A DNA stretch of 64,000 nt from Candidatus Rifleibacteriota bacterium (GCA_015232575.1 JADFZL010000004.1:264381-328380); one strand, 5' to 3'; numbered from the stretch's first letter, positions 17,907-27,108 are shown. A program made the numbers and translations. The notes: a model not told the origin generated them from the sequence alone.

Positions 17907-19925
17907 ATGAAACGTTCGAAGATCTTAGTGCTTCTCTTTACTCTGACAGTATTCAACCTTTTTTCCTCAGTATCCTACGCAAAAAAGGGCTATCCGGTAT
18001 ATTTGTACCAACATAAAAATTATGAAGGAAAGTTCGTTGGATTCAACGAAGGCGAATACGACTTATCGGATGATTGGGTTAACAACAGAGCTTCGTCTAT
18101 TTTTATCAAATCGGGATATGAAGTAAAGTTATTTAATAAAGAGAATTCAGAAAAGAAGAACAATGAGGTTACTCTTACAAAAAGTTCCCCAAGTCTCAAA
18201 GACATAAATGGCATAAATATGAATAATAAAACGAGTTTTATGCTGGTTAAAAAGCGTTCTTCCAAAGGCAGTGAAAATAATTCCGGCGGTACGAATCCGG
18301 AAAATTCTGATCCATCAAATGATAACAGCAATGCCAGTAATGCAAGTAATGCAAGTAATGCAAGTAACACAAGTAATACCAGCAGCAATTCAAACTTTGA
18401 CAATAGTAGTACATCACAGGAAAGCCTTGTAAAACTTTCGAACGGAAAACTGACATACGGGCGATATAAAAATAGAGAAGATACACGAGAAGTGAATGTT
18501 GTACCAGACTTTTCTTTTGCCGGATACAAAGGAGGAGGAGTGGATCTTCCCAAGGTCGTTAAAACAGATGAGGTGGCGCCGTCAGGGAATGATTCAGAAA
18601 AAATTCAGAGTGTTATTGATGAAGTAAGTAAAAGAAGTGAAGGCGCAGACGGAATAAAGGGCGTAATTTTATTGAAAAAAGGAAAATATACCTTGAACAA
18701 GCCCTTAAGAATTTCTTCGAGCGGAGTTGTTCTTATAGGTGAAGGAGCTTTTGAAGGTGGTACAACTTTGCTTGCCAATTACAAAACTGTTGATCCTCTT
18801 CTTCTGATAAAAGGCAACTATAAGGCAAATACAGATAAAAAACATGCTCAGATAACCGATGACCTTGTTCCGGTTGGTACAAATAAAATTACCGTAGATG
18901 ATGCGTCAGGATTTAAAGTTGGAGATGATGTTTATGTCGTTAAAACTCCCAATGATTCATGGATAAGAACTCTGGGAATGGCCATATACAAATGGGAACC
19001 GAATCGATATATCCAGGAAAATGATAGAAAGATTACTGCAGTAGAAGGAAATTCTATTACTATTGACATTCCGATTATTGATTCCATATACAAAGCGCAC
19101 GGCGGTGGGTATGTTGCCAAGCTCAGTAAATCTGGTGTTGTACAAGACTGTGGCGTTGCGGATATCCAGTTTGATACTATCTTTAATGGTAATACTGATG
19201 AAAAACACTCCTGGTCAGCAATTCTGTTTGATGGTGTTGAAAATTCCTGGGTGAGAGATGTTGTTGCTCTTCATTTTGCCTATAGCTGTGTAACAATTGA
19301 TATGAATTGCAAATTTAATACTGTTCAGGATTGTGCCCAGCTTGATCCGATTTCAGAAATCACAGGGATGCGAAGATATTCATTTGGTATCAATGGCGGA
19401 AGCTCCTGTAACCTGGTTCAGAGATGTTATGCAAGAGAGGGAAGGCATGACTTTGTTACAGGCTCTAATACAAATGGACCGAATGTGTTTCTTGATTGTT
19501 TTTCTGAAAACGCTCATGCTGATACTGGTCCACATCATCGCTGGGCTGCAGGACTTTTGTTTGATAATGTAAAGTCCCGTGAGGTGAATGCCCGAAATAG
19601 AGGGAAGTCTGGTAGTGGTCATGGATGGGCCGGTGCACAAGTATTATGCTGGAATTGCGAAGCTGAAACAATGGTCTTGGAAGCGCCTCCGTTGGCAATG
19701 AATTACTCTGTCGGTACCATAGCAAAGAGGGGCCGACCAATGGTTGAAGGTGAACCTGATGGAATTATTGAATCAAATGGTAAGCATGTAAGCCTTAGAA
19801 GTCTCTATATTGAGCAGTTAAGAAGTAGATTGGGAGACGAAGCGGTTGCTAAAATTACGACACCTGATCAATTAAAAGATACTATCTATTCTGAACTGAA
19901 GGCTAAGTATTCAAAAGTGAAATAA
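17907..19925 (+). CDS. Secreted parallel beta-helix protein (polysaccharide lyase-like) with beta/gamma-crystallin-like N-terminal domain
   Basis: 672 residues from the ATG at 17907, which follows AAGGAGG and starts a clean signal peptide (cleavage near SYA-KK); an in-frame ATG at 17853 is less likely. Residues about 28-120 are a crystallin-like domain paralogous to that of the GH8 protein (PVYLYQHKNYEGKFVGF, ASSIFIKSGYEVKLF). A Ser/Asn linker with Asn-Ala-Ser repeats follows. From about 215 to 600 is a pectate-lyase-3-type right-handed beta-helix (ILLKKGKYTLNKPL, VVLIGEG, NTVQDC, RHDFVTG, GPHHRWAAGLLFDN, SGHGWAGAQ). Conserved His/Arg residues suggest an active enzyme on an acidic or complex polysaccharide, but the family and substrate are not certain. 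A hairpin terminator follows. Confidence 0.75.
   Translation: MKRSKILVLLFTLTVFNLFSSVSYAKKGYPVYLYQHKNYEGKFVGFNEGEYDLSDDWVNNRASSIFIKSGYEVKLFNKENSEKKNNEVTLTKSSPSLKDINGINMNNKTSFMLVKKRSSKGSENNSGGTNPENSDPSNDNSNASNASNASNASNTSNTSSNSNFDNSSTSQESLVKLSNGKLTYGRYKNREDTREVNVVPDFSFAGYKGGGVDLPKVVKTDEVAPSGNDSEKIQSVIDEVSKRSEGADGIKGVILLKKGKYTLNKPLRISSSGVVLIGEGAFEGGTTLLANYKTVDPLLLIKGNYKANTDKKHAQITDDLVPVGTNKITVDDASGFKVGDDVYVVKTPNDSWIRTLGMAIYKWEPNRYIQENDRKITAVEGNSITIDIPIIDSIYKAHGGGYVAKLSKSGVVQDCGVADIQFDTIFNGNTDEKHSWSAILFDGVENSWVRDVVALHFAYSCVTIDMNCKFNTVQDCAQLDPISEITGMRRYSFGINGGSSCNLVQRCYAREGRHDFVTGSNTNGPNVFLDCFSENAHADTGPHHRWAAGLLFDNVKSREVNARNRGKSGSGHGWAGAQVLCWNCEAETMVLEAPPLAMNYSVGTIAKRGRPMVEGEPDGIIESNGKHVSLRSLYIEQLRSRLGDEAVAKITTPDQLKDTIYSELKAKYSKVK
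18330..18383 (+). repeat. Nine-base tandem repeat in the linker of the beta-helix protein
   Basis: Six units of AATGCAAGT or close variants encode (Asn-Ala/Thr-Ser)n in the low-complexity linker between the crystallin-like and beta-helix domains. Such repeats can change length by slippage without breaking the frame. Confidence 0.85.
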
Positions 19926-19940
19926 TTCTTTTCCTCTTAT

Positions 19941-19986
19941 TGAGCTCTCTCTGAAGGTTTGCACGCGATGAGAGAGCTCATTTTAT
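19941..19986 (+). terminator. Rho-independent terminator after the beta-helix gene
   Basis: TGAGCTCTCTC (19941-19951) pairs perfectly with GAGAGAGCTCA (19970-19980), an 11-base-pair stem followed by a T-rich tract. It lies 15 bases after the stop at 19925, between convergent genes, and may also stop leftward transcription less efficiently. Confidence 0.85.
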
Positions 19987-20805
19987 TTATTCTTTTAAAT
20001 CAACTCCTGCAGGAAGCGGAAGTCCGGATATGTTTGTGTACCAGTTACGTATTTTTCTGTGATTCTGCGAAAAAAGCGTAATTGCATCAGAATAAACCAC
20101 ATCGTGAAAATCTGCAAGTACAATGCCTGATTGTCTGCTGTTAAGAGCGGTTCCTGGCGTAACGACAGAAGGTAGGCTATCTTTCAGGCTATCGACAAGC
20201 TGGAGATTTACCAGAAAAAAGTATTGTTTGTTTTTTTCATGATCTTCAAATGAAATAAGTCTTATCTGAAAAGTGTTTATCTTTTTACTTAGAACATTTT
20301 CCCAGACTCCTCCGGGATACTCATTTGCCATTGTCGAACCGACTGGAAATCTTTCCTTCCTTATCAGTTTGAAGAAAGGTTTTGCAGGGTTAGTATCTGG
20401 AACAACGGAATAAGTCACCTGGCTCGTGTAAATATTGGCCAGACCGACCGTAGATACGGGTGCGATTTGAGAAATCTCACCTTTTGAAGGAAAAGTGTTA
20501 AATGTGTATGAAACAGTAGGAAATGATGCCGCTGACGACCATCTGACCTGCTTTTGTGGGTCAATAACAATCGCTTCATCAGGCTTAATGTTATAAGATA
20601 GCAGTTTTAGATCATTGTGAACCTGTTTAAGAATGCGTCTCGCTTCACTCATTGTTTCCAAATGAAGCATTCCATGAAATGAAGATTGCATGCCTGATTT
20701 CAGTATTAGTAAAACTGGATGCATCAGAAGGATAAAGATTGTTGTAGCAAAAACCAGTTCAACAATCGTTACCCCGCGAGTTTTTTCCGAAAAATTTCTT
20801 TTCAT
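19987..20805 (-). CDS. GspJ/PulJ-like pseudopilin, paralogue of 3106-3939
   Basis: About 272 residues from the ATG at 20805, preferred because the prepilin leader then has normal length (RGVTIVELVFATTIFILLMHP); an upstream ATG at 20880 would overlap the previous gene by 29 bases. The helix is followed by EARRILKQVHNDLKLL as in PulJ-type proteins. The whole protein aligns with that of 3106-3939, including SGMQSSFHGMLHLET, TYSVVPD, VLSKKINTFQIRLISFED and LADFHDVVYSDAITL. It is the last gene of an operon with a lipoprotein and a PilX-like protein, and lacks the GspI-like partner found in the first locus. Confidence 0.8.
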   Translation of the reverse strand: MKRNFSEKTRGVTIVELVFATTIFILLMHPVLLILKSGMQSSFHGMLHLETMSEARRILKQVHNDLKLLSYNIKPDEAIVIDPQKQVRWSSAASFPTVSYTFNTFPSKGEISQIAPVSTVGLANIYTSQVTYSVVPDTNPAKPFFKLIRKERFPVGSTMANEYPGGVWENVLSKKINTFQIRLISFEDHEKNKQYFFLVNLQLVDSLKDSLPSVVTPGTALNSRQSGIVLADFHDVVYSDAITLFSQNHRKIRNWYTNISGLPLPAGVDLKE

Positions 20806-20851
20806 TGAATAATTTTCATAATTCCCAATAAATACGATACCAATTCTACCA

Positions 20852-22924
20852 TTAATAGTCAGATTCTGAAATACGTTCAAAGGATATACGCGGCGAGTAA
20901 TTTACACAAAAAACCGGTTCGCTTAATTGTTTTAAATATTCATCATACTCCAGGTAATGTTCTCCGACTTCCCAGTCCTTTGTTTTCAGGATATCTACGA
21001 CGACCGCTCCTTTAAGATTTAACGGTCTTTTCGCTATTATTCTACCTTGCATTCTGTTCGTAAGATTTGAAGGTTTTTTCGATTCGTTGATTACTGAAAT
21101 CAACGATGCTTCGATTAATTCTGATGTATGAACTGAAATTGCTCCTTCACGTGCTACCAGCACGCATAAATCATCAGAGTTCTGTCGTTTTTTTATTCCG
21201 GAAAGGATTTTTATTTCTCCATTTGCACAAATAAGAACGCCCTGCCCATGAATGGTAAGCGATTTTATCCTTGGGCTTCCAAGTGTGACAGCGTCATTAA
21301 TCAACACAATACCGCTCAGATTGAGTATTCCATTAACTGGATCATAAATTCCCAGGCGTATTGCTTCATCCATGTTCTCAGCAAAAAGATTGAAAAGATT
21401 AAAATGATTATAAGGCCGAAAACATTTTGCTGTGGTATTTTCTGTTGAGTTAATCGGAGTATTGTTAACAGAAAAAAAAGAAGGGTAAACGATCTTCAGG
21501 GAAGGTGGAAAGAGTCCTGACAAATTTGCCTGATATGGGTACTCTTCACAGAAATCTGAAATCAGAGAGGAAACTCCAGAAGGTTTATCTGATTCGATTT
21601 CATCAAGTCCATTAAAAAAGTATTCCGCTTCAGCATCAATGTTTGGAACAGGACAAACAGGAACACATGGGAAACGATTTGCATAGGTTGCAAGTTGCGC
21701 TTTTTGATCATTTGTAGCTGTTGTGCAGTTGCTTGCGTCGAAATAAAAATGTACAAATGAGAAAAAACGCTGTCGGAGATCTCCCTCTATAATTTCTTTT
21801 GAATTATCCGGATCAGATAGAAAATTATGCTCGCGGCCCAATATGTCAAGGCCGGGAATAAAATTGCTTTGATCTGGTACAGTTGCTCTTGCGACATAAC
21901 CGCGTGCAAGAAATTCTGTGTTTAAGATTGCATCGGTAGTTGATGAAGAAATATTTTTTTCTGCAGGCTCATTCTGACGCTCGAAAATTCCAACCAGACC
22001 TTTCAGATTATTTTCATCTTGACTGATGCGGTAGCTGAGTTTTGAACACTCATCCAGCTCTATTTTGTGAATTATCTGCGGCGGAAGATATGGTACAATG
22101 GCTTTTGTGTGTTCATTAGTGTTTATTGAAAGATAATTGCCTGAACTGGCAGTTTCTCCGAGGTAAACTTTTCCTCTGCGCTTTTTTCCGATGTGAGACT
22201 GTTTAATGATAATCCGAACTTCTCTGTTAATGTTGTCCGGAGAATTTATTCTTTCACTATATGCATTTCGTACAAGTAGAGCGTAATCGAGTGGAAAATT
22301 AGCTGCATAAAACGTTCGTCTGTCGTTCGAGTCGCGTGGACTGACCATTGATACTATTTTTAAATCATGATGTCGAATTATTGTACAAGATGGTTTCTTC
22401 GCCAGATAACCACCAAGAATTCTGGCTCTGACTTCAAGCTGATAAGTTCCAACACCTTCCTGAAACAATGAACCGTCAGGTGCTGTATATTTTAGATAAA
22501 GCTTTCCGGCATTATCGGTGTCTCTGAATAAAACGTGTCTGGCTGTGGCTTTTAACTCAAGTGATTGCCCGGTTTTAAGATAGGGCGATGCAATTTTTTC
22601 AGTTTCGGTAATGGGAATATCAACAGAACCATTTCGCTTGATTGCCCAATCATAATATTTATTGGGAGGTGCTGAGATATTTCCCCTGACAGTAAGTTTC
22701 TGCAGCTGGCATATTGCTTCTTCGGCAGCGGAATTAGCAACCTGTCGAAGCATTGAGAGCTGTTCTTCACGGTATGCCTGAAACTGAAGCTGCATTGAAA
22801 ACTTATTGTACCAGAAGACAATTATTCCAAGCGAAACAACCGCAAGCAGGGCAAATAGCATTGCAATTCCCTGTTTGCGGCGATCTGTTATTCTATATTT
22901 CTCTAAAAGATTTTTGGTTGCCAT
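20852..22924 (-). CDS. PilX-like membrane-anchored protein with beta-helix-like C-terminus, paralogue of 549-2591
   Basis: 690 residues. One transmembrane helix lies at about 19-40, preceded by a basic segment and followed by FQAYREEQLSMLRQVANSAAEEAICQLQ, nearly the same as in the 549-2591 protein. Shared blocks continue throughout: MVSPRDSNDRRTFY, RRGKVYLGE, LDILGREHNFLSD, EIIEGDLRQRFF, FRPYNHFNLFN, ELIEASLISV and YLEYDEYLKQ. The C-terminal 150 residues have the repeating strand pattern of a parallel beta-helix. The gene lies 46 bases before the pseudopilin at 20805. It is probably an anchored pseudopilus-associated component; function inferred. Confidence 0.7.
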   Translation of the reverse strand: MATKNLLEKYRITDRRKQGIAMLFALLAVVSLGIIVFWYNKFSMQLQFQAYREEQLSMLRQVANSAAEEAICQLQKLTVRGNISAPPNKYYDWAIKRNGSVDIPITETEKIASPYLKTGQSLELKATARHVLFRDTDNAGKLYLKYTAPDGSLFQEGVGTYQLEVRARILGGYLAKKPSCTIIRHHDLKIVSMVSPRDSNDRRTFYAANFPLDYALLVRNAYSERINSPDNINREVRIIIKQSHIGKKRRGKVYLGETASSGNYLSINTNEHTKAIVPYLPPQIIHKIELDECSKLSYRISQDENNLKGLVGIFERQNEPAEKNISSSTTDAILNTEFLARGYVARATVPDQSNFIPGLDILGREHNFLSDPDNSKEIIEGDLRQRFFSFVHFYFDASNCTTATNDQKAQLATYANRFPCVPVCPVPNIDAEAEYFFNGLDEIESDKPSGVSSLISDFCEEYPYQANLSGLFPPSLKIVYPSFFSVNNTPINSTENTTAKCFRPYNHFNLFNLFAENMDEAIRLGIYDPVNGILNLSGIVLINDAVTLGSPRIKSLTIHGQGVLICANGEIKILSGIKKRQNSDDLCVLVAREGAISVHTSELIEASLISVINESKKPSNLTNRMQGRIIAKRPLNLKGAVVVDILKTKDWEVGEHYLEYDEYLKQLSEPVFCVNYSPRISFERISESDY

Positions 22925-22978
22925 TATAACGATATTAACCCTAAATTGTCAGAGATTCAACCTGATAGATGCCATTCT

Positions 22979-23440
22979 TCATTGATTAACATTATTGCCT
23001 TCGGGTGGATAACCTGCAAGTTCCTCGGAATTTGGATTAAGGTCAGTTCTTGGTGAGTCGGGTATCGTGTTTGATGTTGTCCCTGGATTTGAAACGGAAG
23101 TAGTATTTACTGCAGGAGTATTATAAGGGTTTGTTCCAACTACACCGCTTCCGGTATCAGGATTATTCTGGGCAGGTTGCGATGCCTGGCTGAAAAAACC
23201 TGAAATCCAGCTGAAACCACTTTTTACTCCTCCCCATATAGCGTCAAGACCGCCTATAAGCAGCTTTCCAAGCCCAGTAAGGCCGTTCCAAATTCCTGTT
23301 CCCAGGCTTTTCAGTGTGTCGCCAATGCCTCCAATAACTTGTTGCAGCGTATCTGTTCCAGAACAGCCGCTCAGATTTATCGATATGATTCCCAACAGAA
23401 TAAAAAAAGCAAATATACGTATTATTCTCTTGTTAAGCAT
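22979..23440 (-). CDS. Small lipoprotein with Gly/Trp-rich amphipathic segment
   Basis: 153 residues from the ATG at 23440, which follows AAGGGATT and begins a typical lipoprotein signal (lipobox INLSGC, Cys26); a longer frame from 23494 would bury this signal. Residues about 28-75 are rich in Gly, Leu and regularly spaced Trp/Phe (GIWNGLTGLGKLL, DAIWGGVKSG), suggesting a membrane-active amphipathic helix. The C-terminal half is a Pro/Asn/Thr-rich disordered tail. It is 54 bases upstream of the PilX-like gene and probably in its operon. No family recognised. Confidence 0.65.
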   Translation of the reverse strand: MLNKRIIRIFAFFILLGIISINLSGCSGTDTLQQVIGGIGDTLKSLGTGIWNGLTGLGKLLIGGLDAIWGGVKSGFSWISGFFSQASQPAQNNPDTGSGVVGTNPYNTPAVNTTSVSNPGTTSNTIPDSPRTDLNPNSEELAGYPPEGNNVNQ

Positions 23441-23792
23441 CTTTTTAATCCCTTTCTGTAATCTTACTATTCTATATATCACAATACGAAACAATTACAA
23501 CGATTTGTTGCGAAATTCTATTAATTTTGACGTTTAAGCAATTCTGTTGAAAAAAGTATGAATAAACTTCCTAAAAGGGAATACCTGGAGAGAGAACTCT
23601 TTTGTGGTTCGGAAATTTTTTAAAGGAAAATTCTTGCACTTTTGTTCGCATATTCGTATTATTGGTTACAAGATATTGATCTTATTTCAAAGAGACGCCA
23701 AATCAGATAATTCCTGTGCAACTTATTCTTGTGTGTCTTGTTATGGGATTAAAATGGCAAGGTTTGTCAAATGTTATTAATGAAGGTAAAAG
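23441..23792. other. Divergent intergenic region
   Basis: An AT-rich gap between the divergent lipoprotein and methyltransferase genes. TTGCAC (23634-23639) and TATTAT (23657-23662) with a 17-base gap could be a weak sigma-70 promoter for the rightward genes. No open frame with a ribosome site, repeat or RNA gene was seen. Confidence 0.3.
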
Positions 23793-24575
23793 ATGATTGA
23801 AAGCACAGAAATCAGCAAACAGGTTATCTGGCGTTGTCCTGTCTGCAATTGCTCTTTCATCGGTTCTGGTATTAATGCTGGGAACAGGTGCACAGCGTGT
23901 GATTTTACTGTAACTCAGAAATCTGGAATTCCGGTAATGGGCAGCTTTGATGAAACGTCTGGTCAGACCGGAATGAGCCGCATTCTGAGCGATTTTTTTT
24001 CATATCCTTTACTTTCACATTTGCGAACATTCCTGGAGCAACCTGCTCAGATTGATCTGAAGCCGTATATTGCCCGCCGTCAGGTGCTTGATGTTGGATG
24101 CGGCCCCAGCTATCGTCAGAAACATCTGTCTTTTGAGCCGAGTGAGGCTGCCGAGTTTGTTGGAATCGACTCTTTTATTCCCTTTCTGGCGAATGTCCGG
24201 AAAGAAAATCCAGAGACAAATCTGACATTTGCTCAAGCTTCACTTGATAAACTGCCATTTCCTGATCGTTCGTTTGATACGGTTTTAGCTTTATTCGTTC
24301 TGCACCACGTTCCCGGAAATCCTTTTAAACTTCTTGGTGAATTGGCAAGAGTTACCAGATCGCATCTGATTATTTTCGACCATGTACGTTCTGAACGAGG
24401 TCTGGCAAGATGTGTACAAGACCTTTACTGGCGCAATGTTGATGGAGGCTGCCGATATTTGACTTCCAGACAGTGGAGGGATTGTTTTTCACGGGCTGGC
24501 ATGTCTATTCTTCTGGAAAATCGCTCAGGGCCATTTGGCCAGGTCACCCGTATGATTCTAAAACCAATGTCTTAA
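23793..24575 (+). CDS. Class I SAM-dependent methyltransferase with N-terminal zinc ribbon
   Basis: 260 residues. The N-terminus has CPVC near 15-18 and CTAC near 33-36, a treble-clef/zinc-ribbon pattern also seen in Trm112-like fusions. The catalytic domain (about 85-240) has motif I VLDVGCGPS, an acidic motif II residue in VGIDSF and motif IV DTVLALFVLHHV, typical of the Methyltransf_11 family. The substrate is unknown; such enzymes act on lipids, quinones, rRNA or small metabolites. GAAGG precedes the ATG. The next gene, 51 bases downstream on the same strand, encodes an exported protein with no evident functional link. Confidence 0.8.
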   Translation: MIESTEISKQVIWRCPVCNCSFIGSGINAGNRCTACDFTVTQKSGIPVMGSFDETSGQTGMSRILSDFFSYPLLSHLRTFLEQPAQIDLKPYIARRQVLDVGCGPSYRQKHLSFEPSEAAEFVGIDSFIPFLANVRKENPETNLTFAQASLDKLPFPDRSFDTVLALFVLHHVPGNPFKLLGELARVTRSHLIIFDHVRSERGLARCVQDLYWRNVDGGCRYLTSRQWRDCFSRAGMSILLENRSGPFGQVTRMILKPMS

Positions 24576-24626
24576 TATCGTAAACCATAAATCGGTGTGA
24601 ATTCAGCTGAAGTAAGGAATTAAAAA

Positions 24627-26936
24627 ATGAAAAAGAATATAACTATATTTGTACTTATTGCATTTCTTTTTTCTCTGGATGTTTTTTGCCTTGCATTTCA
24701 GCCGGAGAAAGTCCATTCAACAAATCTCGCAGGAGAGTCTCTTCGAAAAAGTTTACTGCGGGAAATCGCAAAAACTATTCTGAGATCAGTTGAAATTACT
24801 CTTCAGGAAATGAAGCAGCCACTAATTGCCAGCCGTGTTTCTGAAATTCAGATTGAAAAGCTTTCTGATTCTTACTCTCTTAGAAAAATATCGGATTTTG
24901 TAGAAAGAATTGTCCAGAATGAGTGTGCGTCATCTTCCAAACTTCAAATTTCACCGGAAATAATAAGTACAGCTTTTGACTTAACCAGAAAGTTTCTGCG
25001 CCTTGATGAGCGATTGTTATCTGAAGAGTTTCCTTTTTCTGACTTTTCAACAGAAAAAAAGCCAGGATGTGATATATCAGCTTCATTTTCAAGTGAGATC
25101 GAAAATTTTAACTCATTTACATATTCTGTTGCCTGGAATGAAGTTGAAGAATACGTTGATTCGAGACTCGGTCCTCTTAAAGAATTGCTTAAGGAGTTTT
25201 CTTCTGAAGACATGGTTTTTCTGACAAATCTTCCTAAAGAGAAAGTAATTCCCGCTTTTTCGGGAATTGCCTCTGTTACACGCTTTATTATTCCACTTTC
25301 TTCTTATGGTAAAGAAATCAGTGTACTTTTTCAGAATGAAGGTAGAAAAATACTCTTGCTATCTGACTTTGACAGTCGCGCCTATCTTATTCATTTTGGT
25401 CTGCTGATAAGTCGATTTAGATTTAATAACAATTTTCATTATAAAATATTTGAACATATTGATTCTGAGCAACTTGAAAAGAGCTATTCTCAACTTATCG
25501 ATTTTGCAGAGAAAAATTCAGATATTTTCAGGAATATTAATTCAATTGTTATTGGATATTCTGATGAATTCAAGTCTTCATGGGGAAAATACCTTCAAAA
25601 TTCAGTTGTTCAGAACAAAAATGATCCGGAAAAGTGGGAAATTTCAGTTTATAAGTTTCCTGAAGGACAATCTGTTGGCGTTTTATCAGGAGATGTTGAT
25701 TATTACGGAGAATCTCTTCGATTTCAGCTTGAAAAGCTGATTTCAAAATATCCGGTTCGCAGTATATTTTTTGGCGGTTCAGGTGGTTCACTTGTTCCGA
25801 GAGAACCTTACAGCATGTATTACCCGACAACATTAGAATCTCCCAATGGGTGCAGAACAAAGAATATCCTTACCGCGTCTGACGACGCAGGGAGTCATAT
25901 CAGCATTGATTCTCCAATGTTTGAATCGCCGGGTGAGATTGCTAAAATGCAGTTAAGAGGCTGCTGTTCGATAGATATGGAAGCAGGGCACCTGGCGGAA
26001 TTATCTCTGAAAGCAGGAACTGAAATAGGTGCAGCAATTCTTATTACTGACTTTCCGTATAAGTATGGCAGCATAGATTCATCACTGGCGAAACAGGATT
26101 TCTTTCGAAAAATTATTGCCAGGAAAGACTTTGTTAATAAAATTGAAAATTATGTCAGGAAAAATAAGACTTCTTTTTATCATCAGATTGAGGATGTATC
26201 AGGGAAATCAATCAAAGAAGTGAGCAGGATAAATCTTGAAAGACTTCGCAGGGAAGTCGGAGCCATTTCACCCCTTGAAAAAGACTTTGTTGATAAATTA
26301 AACTCTCTTCAGCACAGGATCGTGGTCAGAATGTCTCCGGGAAGACTTTTCTGGACATTAAAAGATGGAGCTTTGATGTCCAGCCGCCTTGTTCAGCTAT
26401 GTAACATGAAGGCAGATCCCATTACTCCTGAAATAGAAAATCAGATATTTGGCGGATATGATTATATTTTTGCCGCATATACTTTTGATGCCGGAAAGAG
26501 CAATTATGGCGATGTTGCAGTTGTTCTAAAACCTGACTCTATACTTCACCGATCCTGGGGAACACGCTTTTCAGCGTGGCGGGTTGTGAATTTTTTCCCG
26601 GGAGCGCAGCTCGATGTACATAAGCAGAATGTTTTAAAAGAGGTTATTCACCCGCATCATTATTATGAAGTTCTTACTCTGAGAGCAATTTTAAGGTTCA
26701 GAAAGCTTTCGGAAGCAGAACACAAACTTATTAATGATACTCCAAAAGAAAAATGGCATCAGTTTTTGTTCCATCTTGGAATAGGCTACATTGAATTAAA
26801 GATAAAGACATACGTTTTGAGAAATGAAATTGAAAGAGTAATACTTCCTTCTCATGCACAGGGAGAAATTCCCGGAATGCTGAAAAAATATTCAATTCCG
26901 TTTACTTACTATACGCCAATTTCAATTGAAGAATAA
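24627..26936 (+). CDS. Exported protein with nucleoside phosphorylase-like sequence and a toxin-ART-like C-terminus
   Basis: 769 residues with a signal peptide (about 1-24). The N-terminal 370 residues are helix-rich and unrecognised. Residues about 370-490 contain IFFGGSGGSLVP, then CCSIDMEAGHLAELSLKAG and AILITDFPYK, which resemble the base/ribose-binding DMEx motif and neighbouring strands of the PNP/UDP phosphorylase superfamily. From about 555, RMSPGRLFWTLKDGALMSS, YGDVAVVLKPDSIL and IGYIELKIKTYVL resemble the R...YGD...E layout of secreted ADP-ribosyltransferase-like toxin domains. Both domain calls are by eye and tentative. If right, an exported enzyme could act on NAD or nucleosides. 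A MITE-like repeat follows 23 bases after the stop. Confidence 0.5.
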   Translation: MKKNITIFVLIAFLFSLDVFCLAFQPEKVHSTNLAGESLRKSLLREIAKTILRSVEITLQEMKQPLIASRVSEIQIEKLSDSYSLRKISDFVERIVQNECASSSKLQISPEIISTAFDLTRKFLRLDERLLSEEFPFSDFSTEKKPGCDISASFSSEIENFNSFTYSVAWNEVEEYVDSRLGPLKELLKEFSSEDMVFLTNLPKEKVIPAFSGIASVTRFIIPLSSYGKEISVLFQNEGRKILLLSDFDSRAYLIHFGLLISRFRFNNNFHYKIFEHIDSEQLEKSYSQLIDFAEKNSDIFRNINSIVIGYSDEFKSSWGKYLQNSVVQNKNDPEKWEISVYKFPEGQSVGVLSGDVDYYGESLRFQLEKLISKYPVRSIFFGGSGGSLVPREPYSMYYPTTLESPNGCRTKNILTASDDAGSHISIDSPMFESPGEIAKMQLRGCCSIDMEAGHLAELSLKAGTEIGAAILITDFPYKYGSIDSSLAKQDFFRKIIARKDFVNKIENYVRKNKTSFYHQIEDVSGKSIKEVSRINLERLRREVGAISPLEKDFVDKLNSLQHRIVVRMSPGRLFWTLKDGALMSSRLVQLCNMKADPITPEIENQIFGGYDYIFAAYTFDAGKSNYGDVAVVLKPDSILHRSWGTRFSAWRVVNFFPGAQLDVHKQNVLKEVIHPHHYYEVLTLRAILRFRKLSEAEHKLINDTPKEKWHQFLFHLGIGYIELKIKTYVLRNEIERVILPSHAQGEIPGMLKKYSIPFTYYTPISIEE

Positions 26937-26958
26937 CATTTAATCTATCCTGAAGGAT

Positions 26959-27071
26959 GCTGTATAACGTTACTGAAGAAAAGATATATTTCACGCAGAA
27001 ACGCAGAGGCACAGAGAAAAAAGAGAGAAAATCGTGTTTTTTTTATCTCTGCTCAGCAACATTGCTACAGT
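26959..27071. mobile_element. MITE-like repeat, copy 1
   Basis: About 113 bases. The right terminal repeat TCAGCAACATTGCTACAGT (27053-27071) is the exact reverse complement of the left terminus of the copy at 50247-50357. The left end, GCTGTATAACGTTACTGA, is diverged. Both interiors carry ATATATTTCACGCAGAAACG-like sequence and the block ACAGAGAAAA...GAGAGAAAATCGTG. There is no room for a gene; it has the form of a non-autonomous transposon. Confidence 0.7.
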
Positions 27072-27108
27072 CTTTTATGAAGTCAGATTGCTATTCATTA
27101 CTAATTAT

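Noticed and set aside
18330..18383. Possible CRISPR-like short repeats in the linker
   Set aside because: Nine-base in-frame codon repeats without spacers.
18020..18553. A 177-residue minus-strand frame inside the beta-helix gene
   Set aside because: Antisense of the crystallin-like domain and Asn/Ser linker; its Leu-rich runs come from complementing the Asn-Ala-Ser repeat.
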